NCBI GenBank assembly: GCA_913061235.1
Contig: CAJXTB010000005.1
Span: 1-64,000, forward strand
Source of the DNA: an uncultured Pseudomonadota bacterium
Lineage (GTDB): Bacteria; Myxococcota_A; UBA796; GCA-2862545
Direction: 5' to 3'
Length of the DNA: 64,000 nucleotides
In this document: positions 30,245-39,259 of the stretch, in pieces
Layout of the letters: every line of letters starts with the position of its first letter
Position numbering within the stretch: position 1 is the stretch's first letter
Program-made: the position numbers and the translations under genes
Notes under the pieces: model-generated
Told to the model about the DNA's origin: nothing
Database searches by the model: none
Seen by the model: only the letters and a program-made list of their open reading frames with translations

Positions 30245-32089
30245 GTGAACGCAAACGAGACAATCGGCCGGTACACACTGTTGCGGCGCCTAGCGGTTGG
30301 CGGAATGGCAGAGGTCTTCTTGGCCCATGTCACCGGCGAAGACCCAGGTGAGCCGCTGGTCATCAAGCGGATGCTGCCAGACCTGGCGGATGACCAGCGT
30401 TTCCGGGACATGTTTACCCGTGAAGCCAGGACCATGGCCGCGTTGTCACACCCGGGCATTGTTCGCGTGTACGAGCTGGCCGAGAGCGACGACATCCCCT
30501 TCATGACCATGGAGTATGTGCCCGGTCACACCCTGCGCGAAGTGCTGGTCGCAGCGTTCAAGGCCGGCATGCACCTGCCTGTGAGAGTAGCGATTGATCT
30601 TGCGGTACAAGCCTGTGATTCCGCCCACGCTGCCCACGAGCTGACCGGAGTGGACGGTGCCCAAGGTGGCGTTGTGCACAGGGACCTGACCCCGCACAAC
30701 ATCATGGTGACGCCACGTGGCGAGCTCAAGCTACTCGATTTTGGAATTGTGACGGGGGAGACCGAAGCCCGGGTCACAGAGACGGGGGTTCTCAAGGGGA
30801 AGATGGCGTACCTCTCCCCCGAACAAATCGAACAAGTCGACGTGGACCGACGAGCGGACATCTTCGCGTTGGCGGCTGTGACCTGGGAGATGCTGGCTGG
30901 CGAAAAGCTGTACGACGGTCGCAACGAAGTCGCGATTTTGCGCCGGATCCTGTCCGGCGACACTCGCACTGTGCGCGACGTGCGCCCGGAGGTGCCCGAG
31001 CGGATCTCTGTGTCACTACACAATGCGCTGTCTCCCGACCGCGAGCACCGCCCGCCAACCGCCGCAGCACTCGCACAGGAACTGGAGTCCGCAGCAGCAG
31101 CCGCTGGTCATGCCATCGACCGTTCGGCAACGCGTGCCTTCCTGCAGCAGCAGTTTGGTACGACTCAACAGATGGCTCCGTCGCCAACGGTCCGGCCCGT
31201 GCCCACGTTCAGCACACGCCGACAGCCACAAGTTCATCGGTCACGGCTGCCGCAGGCATTTGTCGCAGGCGCCCTGCTCGTCGCTATTGCATGCATTGCC
31301 GCATATGCATTCATTCCTAGCGGCCCAACTGGAGAGCCGCTTGAGCTAGCTCTGGCACCGGTTCGCGATGCTGGCGCCATGCGAGCGGACCTCGAGTCCT
31401 TCCGCCTGTACTTTGAAGACTCGCTGGAGCGACCCGTGCAGTTCAGTGTGGGGTCGGACTACGCCGCCACCTTGCAAGCGGTCTCCGATGGAGTCGCTGA
31501 GGCGGCTATTGTTCCCCCTGGAGTCTATCTCCAGGCCACCGCCCAGGGCGCGCCCCTCACGGCCATTGCCGCAAAGATTGTGGATGGCAGTCGCGGAACG
31601 GAAGGCATCATCCTAGCCAGAGAGGCGACCGCCGTTGATGTCACGGAACCAGGCTTGTCGGTGTGCTTCGCCGACCCCAACTCCACGACCGGCTACCATC
31701 TTGCGCGAAGCTGGCTACGCGATGAAGGGGCTGATCTGGAAGCCATAGAGGTGGTGTTTTCTGGCAATCACGTCCAGGTCTTGCGTGACCTCATTGCAGA
31801 GCGCTGCGACCTCGGCGCGACCTACACCGGCAACTGGACGAGTGCCGAACAAGCAGGAATCCCTGTCGGTCAGACCCGTATGGTTGCAACAACCGGCTGG
31901 ACCCCACACGATGTAGTCGTTGTTGGAACCTCTCTTCCACCCGAGAAGGTTGAAAAACTAACCAGCATATTCCTGGACTACACGGGCACGCCAGACGCTG
32001 TTCGCCACGAACGCCTGACCGGTTTCACGCAGGTTGATGAAGACACCCTAGATGGCCTCGCTGTAAAGCTGCGTGCGTCCCAGCAGTGA
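30245..32089 (+). CDS. Ser/Thr kinase fused to PhnD-like solute-binding domain
   Basis: A 614-residue protein. Hanks-type kinase domain at about 9-285: LAVGGMAEVFLA (Gly loop), LVIKRM (ATP-binding Lys), HRDLTPHNIM (catalytic loop), DFGIV, and MAYLSPEQ. A transmembrane helix follows at about 338-358 (FVAGALLVAIACIAAYAFI). About 370-610 form a periplasmic domain like PhnD/SsuA-type substrate-binding proteins (FSVGSDYAATLQAVSDGVAEAAIVPP; CFADPNSTTGYHLARSW; VVVGTSLPPEKVEKL). The layout suggests a receptor kinase sensing a small anionic ligand; the ligand is unknown. Start GTG 30245 is preferred over a TTG six codons earlier. Confidence 0.9.
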   Translation: MNANETIGRYTLLRRLAVGGMAEVFLAHVTGEDPGEPLVIKRMLPDLADDQRFRDMFTREARTMAALSHPGIVRVYELAESDDIPFMTMEYVPGHTLREVLVAAFKAGMHLPVRVAIDLAVQACDSAHAAHELTGVDGAQGGVVHRDLTPHNIMVTPRGELKLLDFGIVTGETEARVTETGVLKGKMAYLSPEQIEQVDVDRRADIFALAAVTWEMLAGEKLYDGRNEVAILRRILSGDTRTVRDVRPEVPERISVSLHNALSPDREHRPPTAAALAQELESAAAAAGHAIDRSATRAFLQQQFGTTQQMAPSPTVRPVPTFSTRRQPQVHRSRLPQAFVAGALLVAIACIAAYAFIPSGPTGEPLELALAPVRDAGAMRADLESFRLYFEDSLERPVQFSVGSDYAATLQAVSDGVAEAAIVPPGVYLQATAQGAPLTAIAAKIVDGSRGTEGIILAREATAVDVTEPGLSVCFADPNSTTGYHLARSWLRDEGADLEAIEVVFSGNHVQVLRDLIAERCDLGATYTGNWTSAEQAGIPVGQTRMVATTGWTPHDVVVVGTSLPPEKVEKLTSIFLDYTGTPDAVRHERLTGFTQVDEDTLDGLAVKLRASQQ

Positions 32090-34161
32090 CTGCGGGCCTG
32101 ATTGTGTTGGCTCTGGCTTCGTCAGCGCAAGCGTGGGAACCGAGGCATGAAGCTGTCATTGAGACGCCGGCTCCGGTTGTCGCGGTCCATGCCGTACGCA
32201 TCGATGAACTCGACCTCCTCATTGTCGGCATGGCTGACCAGACGGACTTCTACAGCCTTGACGGTACGCTCTTCGCACGCGTTCGCGCAGGCATGGTCGA
32301 CTACACCCTCGCCGACGTAGACCGTGATCAGGGCAAAGAAATCCTTCTATGCGGACCCCGCGGTGTTGTGGTTGTAGAAGCGACCGACTTCACATCTCGC
32401 GTCGAATTTAACCGGCCCTGTGACGCGATTGAGCCGGTTCTCGACCGGCGTGAAGGGCCGGTTGTGGCTGTTGCTGCTGGGCAAGTCTACCTTCTCGAGC
32501 CCCATCCGGACGGACTGGTGAGCCTTGGGGTCGTTGGCAATACCATCGGCGCTGGACGGCTGGCAGCGGTTGGTGACGACTGGGTCTTTGCCGACACCGA
32601 GTCCTCCACGGTACACCTGCGCTCTCCATCAGGAGACCAGACCTTCGATGCGGGAGGGCCTGTCGCTGACGTGTTCACCGGTCCCTTTGGACTCGGCTGG
32701 AGCGTGCCTACAACAGGCCTCATCGAAGACCGGCGTGGCGTTCGATGGCTCCAAGATGGAGCGCCGACCCAAGTCGTCTCCGCAGAGCTCGACAAGGACA
32801 GCCAGCAAGACCTCGTGGCGTCACACCCTAGTTTGGGTCAGATCTCGGTGACTGCGGGTACAGGAGGCGGCGTGGCCTTCTACGATGTTGACGGTACGCC
32901 ATCCTCTTTGTTCGCTCGCGACTTCGACATGGACGGGTGTGATGACGTGGTTGTTGGCCTGTCGGACCCGCCGGGTGTGCAGGTCATCTACACAGACAGC
33001 TGCGACCGCAAGCCCGTTGAGACGCCGCGTACTGCACCCGAAGACGGCCGCCCTCAGCCACGGGCTCACCTCGATACGGCTCGGCTGTTTGGAATCCCGA
33101 TACCCACCTTCCAAGGTGAGTCATCCCGACTGCCACGACAACGCCTGCGCTTGCAGCGACAAGTACTGTTCGGCGCCGGATTCGTTGGTGGCCAGACGCT
33201 GCGACAACCCCAGTTCTCCATCAACGCCTTTCCTGCCCTGTCCATCGAAGTGGAGGTGGGAAGCCCAACCGTGCGCTGGTTCATTGGCGGAGACTCAGCA
33301 CCGTTGTTCTCGTGGGTGAGCACGCGGGGGCGTGGCCTTCACCTGCTCAATCTGTCGACAGGCGTGTCTGTCGGTAGTCCTCGCTTGCGCACCGGCCCAT
33401 TCGTGACCGGTGGTCTGTGGAGCATGGGAGCAGGCTGGCGTACCGTGTGGACGCCATGGAATGACCGCTGGGATTCCACCGGAGGCATCGAGCTGCGCCT
33501 GACCGCCATGCGGCGCTCTACGGGTCAGGTCATGCTGATGTACGTGTGGAATCAGCCGCCTGAGCGCTCCGCTAAGACGCGCGCGCGCATGGGGAGGCCT
33601 GACCCCGCGATTCCTGGCTGGCAGCCGCTCATCACCAGCGGCGAGCGCTTGGAATATGCCACTGTGGACCAAGACTCTCCCCTCGCCCGTACACACCCGA
33701 GCGGAACACGTCGTACGCGGTGCCACCGCTTTTCTCTAGGATTGGGGGCAGCTGTGGGAGCGAGCGAAACCGCCAACGCCGTCACCAATGAGCCAGCTCT
33801 ACGCTGGTCGGCCTCACCGGCTGTGAGTGCGTCGTGTGAGTGGTCGGAGCGAGGCGTAGCCCTGTTCACCGGCGTCGAGATGGCCCCGCTGTTCACCACA
33901 GCGCGCCCGAGAGGACGGCCGCTTCGCCACTTGGCGAGCCACACGCTGGGTGTCATGTTCGGTAGCGACACCGTGCGCGTTGGTCCCATTGGCACTGTCG
34001 GCATCTGGACGTTGAGCGCCGGCGGTCGCGCAAGCGTCCGACTCACCTCCACCCAACGCGGCGTCGAACATCGCATGGAGCTGCGCGGAAGTGCCCTAGC
34101 CGTCGGAACCGCTGGGCAGGGCCTGATCCTGTACACCATGGGTCTCGACCCCAGCCACTAG
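32086..34161 (+). CDS. Secreted propeller-like/outer-membrane-type protein
   Basis: A 691-residue exported protein with a signal peptide (MTAGLIVLALASSAQA). Residues about 20-310 have FG-GAP/VCBS-like repeats ending in D.D.DG.DD patterns (LADVDRDQGKEILLCG; DFDMDGCDDVVVGLSD). About 350-691 are rich in alternating beta strands (FSLGLGAAVGASE; VGPIGTVGIWTLSAGG), as in outer-membrane barrels. GTG 32086 overlaps the kinase-PhnD stop (GTGA), so it is translationally coupled to that receptor and may be its envelope partner. The 3' end overlaps the opposing DNA methylase gene by 66 bases. Confidence 0.75.
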   Translation: MTAGLIVLALASSAQAWEPRHEAVIETPAPVVAVHAVRIDELDLLIVGMADQTDFYSLDGTLFARVRAGMVDYTLADVDRDQGKEILLCGPRGVVVVEATDFTSRVEFNRPCDAIEPVLDRREGPVVAVAAGQVYLLEPHPDGLVSLGVVGNTIGAGRLAAVGDDWVFADTESSTVHLRSPSGDQTFDAGGPVADVFTGPFGLGWSVPTTGLIEDRRGVRWLQDGAPTQVVSAELDKDSQQDLVASHPSLGQISVTAGTGGGVAFYDVDGTPSSLFARDFDMDGCDDVVVGLSDPPGVQVIYTDSCDRKPVETPRTAPEDGRPQPRAHLDTARLFGIPIPTFQGESSRLPRQRLRLQRQVLFGAGFVGGQTLRQPQFSINAFPALSIEVEVGSPTVRWFIGGDSAPLFSWVSTRGRGLHLLNLSTGVSVGSPRLRTGPFVTGGLWSMGAGWRTVWTPWNDRWDSTGGIELRLTAMRRSTGQVMLMYVWNQPPERSAKTRARMGRPDPAIPGWQPLITSGERLEYATVDQDSPLARTHPSGTRRTRCHRFSLGLGAAVGASETANAVTNEPALRWSASPAVSASCEWSERGVALFTGVEMAPLFTTARPRGRPLRHLASHTLGVMFGSDTVRVGPIGTVGIWTLSAGGRASVRLTSTQRGVEHRMELRGSALAVGTAGQGLILYTMGLDPSH

Positions 34162-35859
34162 TCGGCCATCTGGCACGGTGGCTCCAACTCGTCCTAAATG
34201 CATGTCCAGCAGATGCTCTCGTTCAGCAGCTGACACACCGTAGGCGTCACAGACAAGTGCGTCGATCTGTTCCCACGTCGCGGTTGGCGCCACGAGTGCG
34301 CGGATGACATCACCGAGCTGGCTAGACTCTGGGACTGGAATCTGACGCAGGAAGGTTGGAAGGTAGTGGTAGGTCTCACCACCTACTACAATGCCCTGAA
34401 ACACGGTGTTGTAGAGGGCAGAGAAGACCGTAGAGTTGAGGACAGCGGCTAGGAGCGCTTCGGTCCAGTCGTCGTTGTTGGACCAGGCAATCGGGTACAC
34501 ATCTTTGGTTGCGTATCGCCCGTTCGAGTCCAGCCATGCCTCAACTCGGCGTGCGTGCTGTCGGAGAATTACCTTTGTTCGACCGAAGTTCTGCTGCAAG
34601 TTCGGTAGCGGATTGCCCAGGTCACGGAGGGCCTCCTGTGCATCGATCAGCCACCAGCCAGCCCAGTTTAGGGCGTAGGGTTCAACCTCGCTGCGGCGCG
34701 TAAACGAAGCCCCGCCAATGTACGGATACGCTGGGCCCTGTGGACGTTCAGAGACAACGAACTGCTCGCGCAGGCCTTTGCGGTGAAAGGAACAGGTCGA
34801 CCGGACCGTCGCCACATCTCCGAGCCGTAGTCCCGTCTGCAAGCGCGCGAGGATGGACCACGTGGGCAGTGGTGCGAACCAAGGTGATTCGTCGTACTGG
34901 GCGTACAGCTCTGGTGAAACATTCGTTTCTGGCGACGCCTCCACATCCTGTGCGGTGAACACGTGGCGAGTGGTGACCTGGGGCGGTGGCAGCGGACTGA
35001 GGCACAGCAAGACCGGGTAGACACTCGTGCCTGGGAACGGTCGCGGATGCATGCGTGAGGCATCGACCAAGTGGGTCAGGTGAAGCGAGGCATCTTGGCG
35101 AAAGCGGGCTGCGTAGCGACCTTGGCAGACCTTGTTGGGCAGCAATGCCGCGACTGCACCCGAGTCGTTCATCCAGCGGCGACTGCAGTGCAGAAAGGCC
35201 ATGTACAGGTCGAAGGCCCCATGAAGCTCGGGAAATGCACCACGCAGCCACTCGCGCAGTCCAGGCTGTGCGTTCCGCATGCGCTTGGCTTCCAAGTACG
35301 GCGGGTTCATGACGACCGCATCAAACTGTCCGGTCTGGGTGAGGGCATCCACGCCGCCGCGGATGTCGAGGTCGCCAGGCACTGGCCCGTCGCACACGTC
35401 CAGCGCACACAGCACAAGGCTGGCCATGGCTCCCCAAGCTGCTGTTGGGTCTTTGTCCCAGCCAGTCAGTCCGTCTAGGGCCTCCGCCACTGTGCTGCCT
35501 TGTGACCGTCGCCAACGGAACACTGCACACAGAAGCTCCCCGGCTCCGCAGGCAGGATCAACAACCGCTCCCGACTTCGTCTGGGGGGCGACCAGGGCAA
35601 CCAACGCATCTGCAAGGGCCGGCGGTGTGAAAAACTGCCCGGCAGCCGTGCGCTCATGGGGCAAGCGCTGCGCGTCATATTCACCGCTTTCGATGAAAAT
35701 ACCGGAGGATTCCCACGTGTATTGTTTAGCGAGCGACTGGCCAATCGCGCTGTTCGTCAGCTGTACGCGCGCCCACGCTGCCCACGGTTGTGGGGCCTGT
35801 GAGAGAGCGAAAGTCAGCTCCGACCAGCGACGGCCGGTCCAGCCTCCACCGACCTTCAC
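34096..35859 (-). CDS. N6-adenine DNA methyltransferase (Eco57I/type I M-like)
   Basis: A 587-residue class I SAM-dependent DNA adenine methylase. The entry block GQFFTPPALADALV and motif I VVDPACGAGELLC (about 91-103), then motif IV VMNPPY near 185, are diagnostic. The C-terminal half (about 300-560) is the target-recognition part (GGASFTRR; IVVGGETYHYLPTFLRQIPVP). No endonuclease domain is seen in it and no restriction gene lies next to it, so it looks like an orphan or part of an unusual set. GTG 35859 overlaps the TerB stop (GTGA). Confidence 0.88.
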   Translation of the reverse strand: MKVGGGWTGRRWSELTFALSQAPQPWAAWARVQLTNSAIGQSLAKQYTWESSGIFIESGEYDAQRLPHERTAAGQFFTPPALADALVALVAPQTKSGAVVDPACGAGELLCAVFRWRRSQGSTVAEALDGLTGWDKDPTAAWGAMASLVLCALDVCDGPVPGDLDIRGGVDALTQTGQFDAVVMNPPYLEAKRMRNAQPGLREWLRGAFPELHGAFDLYMAFLHCSRRWMNDSGAVAALLPNKVCQGRYAARFRQDASLHLTHLVDASRMHPRPFPGTSVYPVLLCLSPLPPPQVTTRHVFTAQDVEASPETNVSPELYAQYDESPWFAPLPTWSILARLQTGLRLGDVATVRSTCSFHRKGLREQFVVSERPQGPAYPYIGGASFTRRSEVEPYALNWAGWWLIDAQEALRDLGNPLPNLQQNFGRTKVILRQHARRVEAWLDSNGRYATKDVYPIAWSNNDDWTEALLAAVLNSTVFSALYNTVFQGIVVGGETYHYLPTFLRQIPVPESSQLGDVIRALVAPTATWEQIDALVCDAYGVSAAEREHLLDMHLGRVGATVPDGRLVAGVETHGVQDQALPSGSDG

Positions 35860-36296
35860 GACGTGAGGATGTCGTCGATCTCGGCGCTGTCGAGCCCCAG
35901 TCCTAGACCGATCTCACGGGCCTGATCTGCAAAGACCGACACGCCAGCAAAGTTGTCGAAGAACGCCCGCTTGACGGCACGCAGGGCGTCATCCACCTGC
36001 TCGTGTGACAGACCTTGGTGGTCTGCAATCTCACGAATGAGGCTCACTTCTGGCGCCGACATCACGCCGTCCGCCAAGGCGAGCATGCCCAGGCTTCGGA
36101 TGTACAGCAGCTTTGTTTCGATGGACCCAAGCGGGGTGTTGGGGTCCGCCATGGGCAATCCCTCACCGAGCTCTTCAATCATGGCCAACTCGTTCTCATG
36201 CACGTCGCCATCGGCACGCGCCACAAGGCGCATCCCAGCAACAATCACAGCAGCTTGCGCCTCGGGAAGCTCGGTCATGCCTGCAAAGTCGTCCAC
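35856..36296 (-). CDS. TerB-like helical domain protein
   Basis: A 146-residue acidic protein matching the TerB/DjlA-type helical fold: MRLVARADGDVHENELAMIEEL and SLGMLALADGVMSAPEVSLI give two 'AD G.....E...I' turns typical of the family. TerB domains occur in tellurite-resistance, stress and phage-defence contexts; their exact role is not established. The start is set by GGAGG five bases before GTG 36296; the frame is open further upstream only inside the preceding gene. It sits between the M14-like gene and the DNA methylase. Confidence 0.8.
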   Translation of the reverse strand: MDDFAGMTELPEAQAAVIVAGMRLVARADGDVHENELAMIEELGEGLPMADPNTPLGSIETKLLYIRSLGMLALADGVMSAPEVSLIREIADHQGLSHEQVDDALRAVKRAFFDNFAGVSVFADQAREIGLGLGLDSAEIDDILTS

Positions 36297-36301
36297 ATCA
36301 T

Positions 36302-36306
36302 CCTCC
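36302..36306 (-). promoter_or_regulatory. Ribosome binding site fixing the TerB start
   Basis: GGAGG five bases ahead of GTG 36296 on the minus strand. It decides against longer in-frame starts that would overlap the M14-like gene. Confidence 0.75.
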
Positions 36307-36321
36307 GGTATCAGCGCCCTA

Positions 36322-39195
36322 TCACCTTGCAGCTGAGATGTGCTGCCAGTCTGGCCCCGGCCACTCTTGCTGTCTGTTCCAGATGCCTCGCGCTGCGTCC
36401 ATGGGGCTTTCGTCGCCCAGAGCGGCGGTCTCGACGGCTGCGACCAACGCTGGGTCTGCGTGTTTCGGTCCGACCCCACCATCCGCACGAGCATCCACAA
36501 TCCACCGAGAGATCCGCTCAATGACACGCCTATCCATCTCGCCTGCGTCGCGTGTCCACTGAACCGGGTGAGTGCCGAGGGCGGATTGGCAGTGCGAACG
36601 GGCGAACTGGAGCAGGTTTGGGTTGGCGTGGTCGATTCCCCCATCCAACACATGTGAGAAGAGTCCGACTGCGTAGTCACCACCGGGCCGCTCGAGCTGG
36701 CTGATCAGGATGCCGGCGGCTTCAATTCGCCAGCCGTCCAGAACACCACTACCGGACACAGCGCCATCTTCTGATGCCGTTGCGATGAGGACGACGTTGA
36801 CGGTGTCGCCCATCTCATGTTCCCAGTGAAGCCCAATCGGCGCCCCACTCCGCCCGCGCTGAGCCACCTGCCGTGTCCAGTCCTTGAGCCAAGCCATATG
36901 GGTTGCTTGGGTGTGCTGAATGCGCAGATAGCGAACGTTGGCGTCCCGCACGAGGTCACGGTGCGCGAGCAAGTGCGCTGCGGCATGGTCGACCGGTTCC
37001 CGTCCCGGAGACTGACCGTCACCCGCAATGATGACCATGACCTCACCGGGGCCTCGGGCAGCCCGCGAGCGAGCCCAGGCGTACAAGCGCGTCAGAGTCT
37101 GATGAATGGCACTACCGCGCAGTGGCAGATCCAGGTCCCGGCCTCGGTTTCCGGGAATTGGAGACAGGGACTGCATGCGGCGTTTCCAGCCAATCCAGTG
37201 CTCCACCTGGTCCACAGTGACGTCGGAGGCAACGAGTGGTTCGGGACGCGCGACAACCGGAAGACGATGGGGCTGGGTCTGCACGGCCATGGGGTTGACG
37301 AGTGCCTGCATGAGGTACTCCGGCGACACATGCCACCCGTGCTCGGTCGGACGGACCAAGAGCTGAGTGAGCGCATGCGCGTCGCGTATCCCTGTCTCGG
37401 TCATCACTTGTGCGAGCCAGTATCCAAGCATGCCCGGGGCAATGTCCTGTTCATCGTGGAGAACCGGACGCAACGCATGCGCCCAGGTCTCCACCTGCAA
37501 GCGTCGCAGCAGCTCCCGAATGGCGTCCAGGTCTGCGTGAAGTAGGTGGTCTCGCAGCAGCCCGCCACTCGTCAAGACAGGTGGCAGACCCAAGGATTGT
37601 TGACGCCGGACCACGTCTTCATGGTCGTCTTGTAGTGCATCGAGGAGGTTGGAGATCGCGCGCAAGATCTCAGGCCGCCCAGAGAAGAGCGATGCACGAG
37701 CCACATGAATGCCCACGGTGTCGCCCTCTGCGCTGAGCTCGGGCGCTTCCACCACAATGGCAGCGCGCAGGTCACGACGTCCCCCCTCCCGCAGCGCCGA
37801 TTCGAGGTCCCCACACACCAAAACCGACACAGCACCAGGCTGGCGCATGGACAGAAACATCCGCACAGCGGAGCGGTCATCTCGGTCTGAGAAGCGCTGG
37901 GCAGTGGTCGGCGACGTGAGCGCATCAATCCAGCTGAGTGACGTTCCACGAAGCAGCTGGTAGCGGTCTACAGGCACACCTGCAGCGACCGCACGGCGCA
38001 TGGCATGGCGGTAGCGTCGGCCTCGGCGCTGCTCGACCGGGTCCACGCCCAGAGAGCCCGGCCCCACAACGGTGATTCGTCTGTCCGGATGCCCCTTCGG
38101 CAGTCTCAGGACGCCGCCAATGAGATCGGCGCACCGGTCCAAGATGCGGGAACTGTCGAAGCAGGCCCAGGTGTGACCACGCTCAAAAGCGTCGCCGTCT
38201 ACCAGGTCCAGCATGCGTTCCACGCCAGCGGCAACACGCGGCAGCTCCGCCCGGCCAATGTCATCGCCAAGCCCGCCGTAGCGTTGCTGAGCGGTGAAGA
38301 ACAAGTCTTCGCCCGGAGCAGCTGTCGCGGCTGGCATGAGCATTGTGAAGGGCTCATCGGCGCGCAAAATACGCCCCTCGTCCGTTACCGCCAGGACCTC
38401 ACCGGCCTCCACCGTCTCGAAGCTCTCCAAGCGTCGCTTGTCCCGAAAGACACGCTCCGGAGCCACCAAACGATACTGCCCCCGCCCCTCGGAGGCCTGA
38501 GCGTAGCGGTCCACGACTTCATAGACACGGGGCGTGTCTGTCGGCGCTGGCGGTGCGTCTCGCCACACACCCAACAGAACGAGAAGACGCTGGGTGACCT
38601 CCCACGCGTAGTCGTCAATGCCTGGCTGCTGGTGCTGTCCGGCCTCGAGAACGAAGCCAAGTCGCGCTCCAGGCTCACCGGGCTGAAGCCCCACGTTCAC
38701 GGCGAGTCCGCCGGGTAGAACCCCACTCTCGTGCACGCCGGTTATCGTATGCAGGACACCAAGCTGGCTAGCGATCTGACGATGTGCCCGGTCGTCGCGA
38801 AACAACAGGAACGGTTCGGCGGGTCGTGAGGTGGAGTGTATGTCCAAGATGCACTCGGCCGTCTTGAGCCATGGCGCTAGCTCCAACACGCGAGCTTGCT
38901 CGACGGAGCGGTCCTCCGGGGGCAGCAATGCAGCATGCTCAAGGCTTGCGGGGTCCCACAGACGGTTCATGTCCTGACCATCTGCAGTGTGTCGGAGGTC
39001 GAGTGCTGCCGCTACCGGATTCGCTCGCACAGCGAGAATGGAACCGGCGATAAGCCCGTCTTCAACCGCCTTAGCGAGGTGTTCTAGTACCCGTTCACCC
39101 ACTGGTTCATTGCCGTGGATGTTGCCCAAGACCGCAACACGAGGCCCTGCGACCTTGGATGCGTACAGTTGAACGTTTGGTGGCAACGTCGGCAC
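36322..39195 (-). CDS. AstE/aspartoacylase-like M14 protein with large unknown C-terminal region
   Basis: A 957-residue protein. Residues about 15-220 match the succinylglutamate desuccinylase/aspartoacylase branch of M14 zinc enzymes: VLGNIHGNEPVGE (Zn His and Glu), DGQDMNRLWD, ILDIHSTS (Zn His) and GFVLEAGQH (catalytic Glu). About 225-325 resembles the beta domain of that family. The remaining 630 or so residues belong to no family I recognise. GTG 39195 with GGAG six bases upstream is chosen over TTG 39207. The gene leads a run with TerB and a DNA methylase, 64 bases after topoisomerase III. Confidence 0.8.
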   Translation of the reverse strand: MPTLPPNVQLYASKVAGPRVAVLGNIHGNEPVGERVLEHLAKAVEDGLIAGSILAVRANPVAAALDLRHTADGQDMNRLWDPASLEHAALLPPEDRSVEQARVLELAPWLKTAECILDIHSTSRPAEPFLLFRDDRAHRQIASQLGVLHTITGVHESGVLPGGLAVNVGLQPGEPGARLGFVLEAGQHQQPGIDDYAWEVTQRLLVLLGVWRDAPPAPTDTPRVYEVVDRYAQASEGRGQYRLVAPERVFRDKRRLESFETVEAGEVLAVTDEGRILRADEPFTMLMPAATAAPGEDLFFTAQQRYGGLGDDIGRAELPRVAAGVERMLDLVDGDAFERGHTWACFDSSRILDRCADLIGGVLRLPKGHPDRRITVVGPGSLGVDPVEQRRGRRYRHAMRRAVAAGVPVDRYQLLRGTSLSWIDALTSPTTAQRFSDRDDRSAVRMFLSMRQPGAVSVLVCGDLESALREGGRRDLRAAIVVEAPELSAEGDTVGIHVARASLFSGRPEILRAISNLLDALQDDHEDVVRRQQSLGLPPVLTSGGLLRDHLLHADLDAIRELLRRLQVETWAHALRPVLHDEQDIAPGMLGYWLAQVMTETGIRDAHALTQLLVRPTEHGWHVSPEYLMQALVNPMAVQTQPHRLPVVARPEPLVASDVTVDQVEHWIGWKRRMQSLSPIPGNRGRDLDLPLRGSAIHQTLTRLYAWARSRAARGPGEVMVIIAGDGQSPGREPVDHAAAHLLAHRDLVRDANVRYLRIQHTQATHMAWLKDWTRQVAQRGRSGAPIGLHWEHEMGDTVNVVLIATASEDGAVSGSGVLDGWRIEAAGILISQLERPGGDYAVGLFSHVLDGGIDHANPNLLQFARSHCQSALGTHPVQWTRDAGEMDRRVIERISRWIVDARADGGVGPKHADPALVAAVETAALGDESPMDAARGIWNRQQEWPGPDWQHISAAR

Positions 39196-39259
39196 TATGA
39201 ACTCCAAGGGGCAAGCCCGTGATTGTAGACGACCTGGCGTCGTAAGCGGTCGCTGAAGA

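Noticed and set aside
34096-35859. Complete restriction-modification system
   Set aside because: Methylase motifs are clear but no nuclease motif or specificity subunit is seen in it or in the neighbouring genes.
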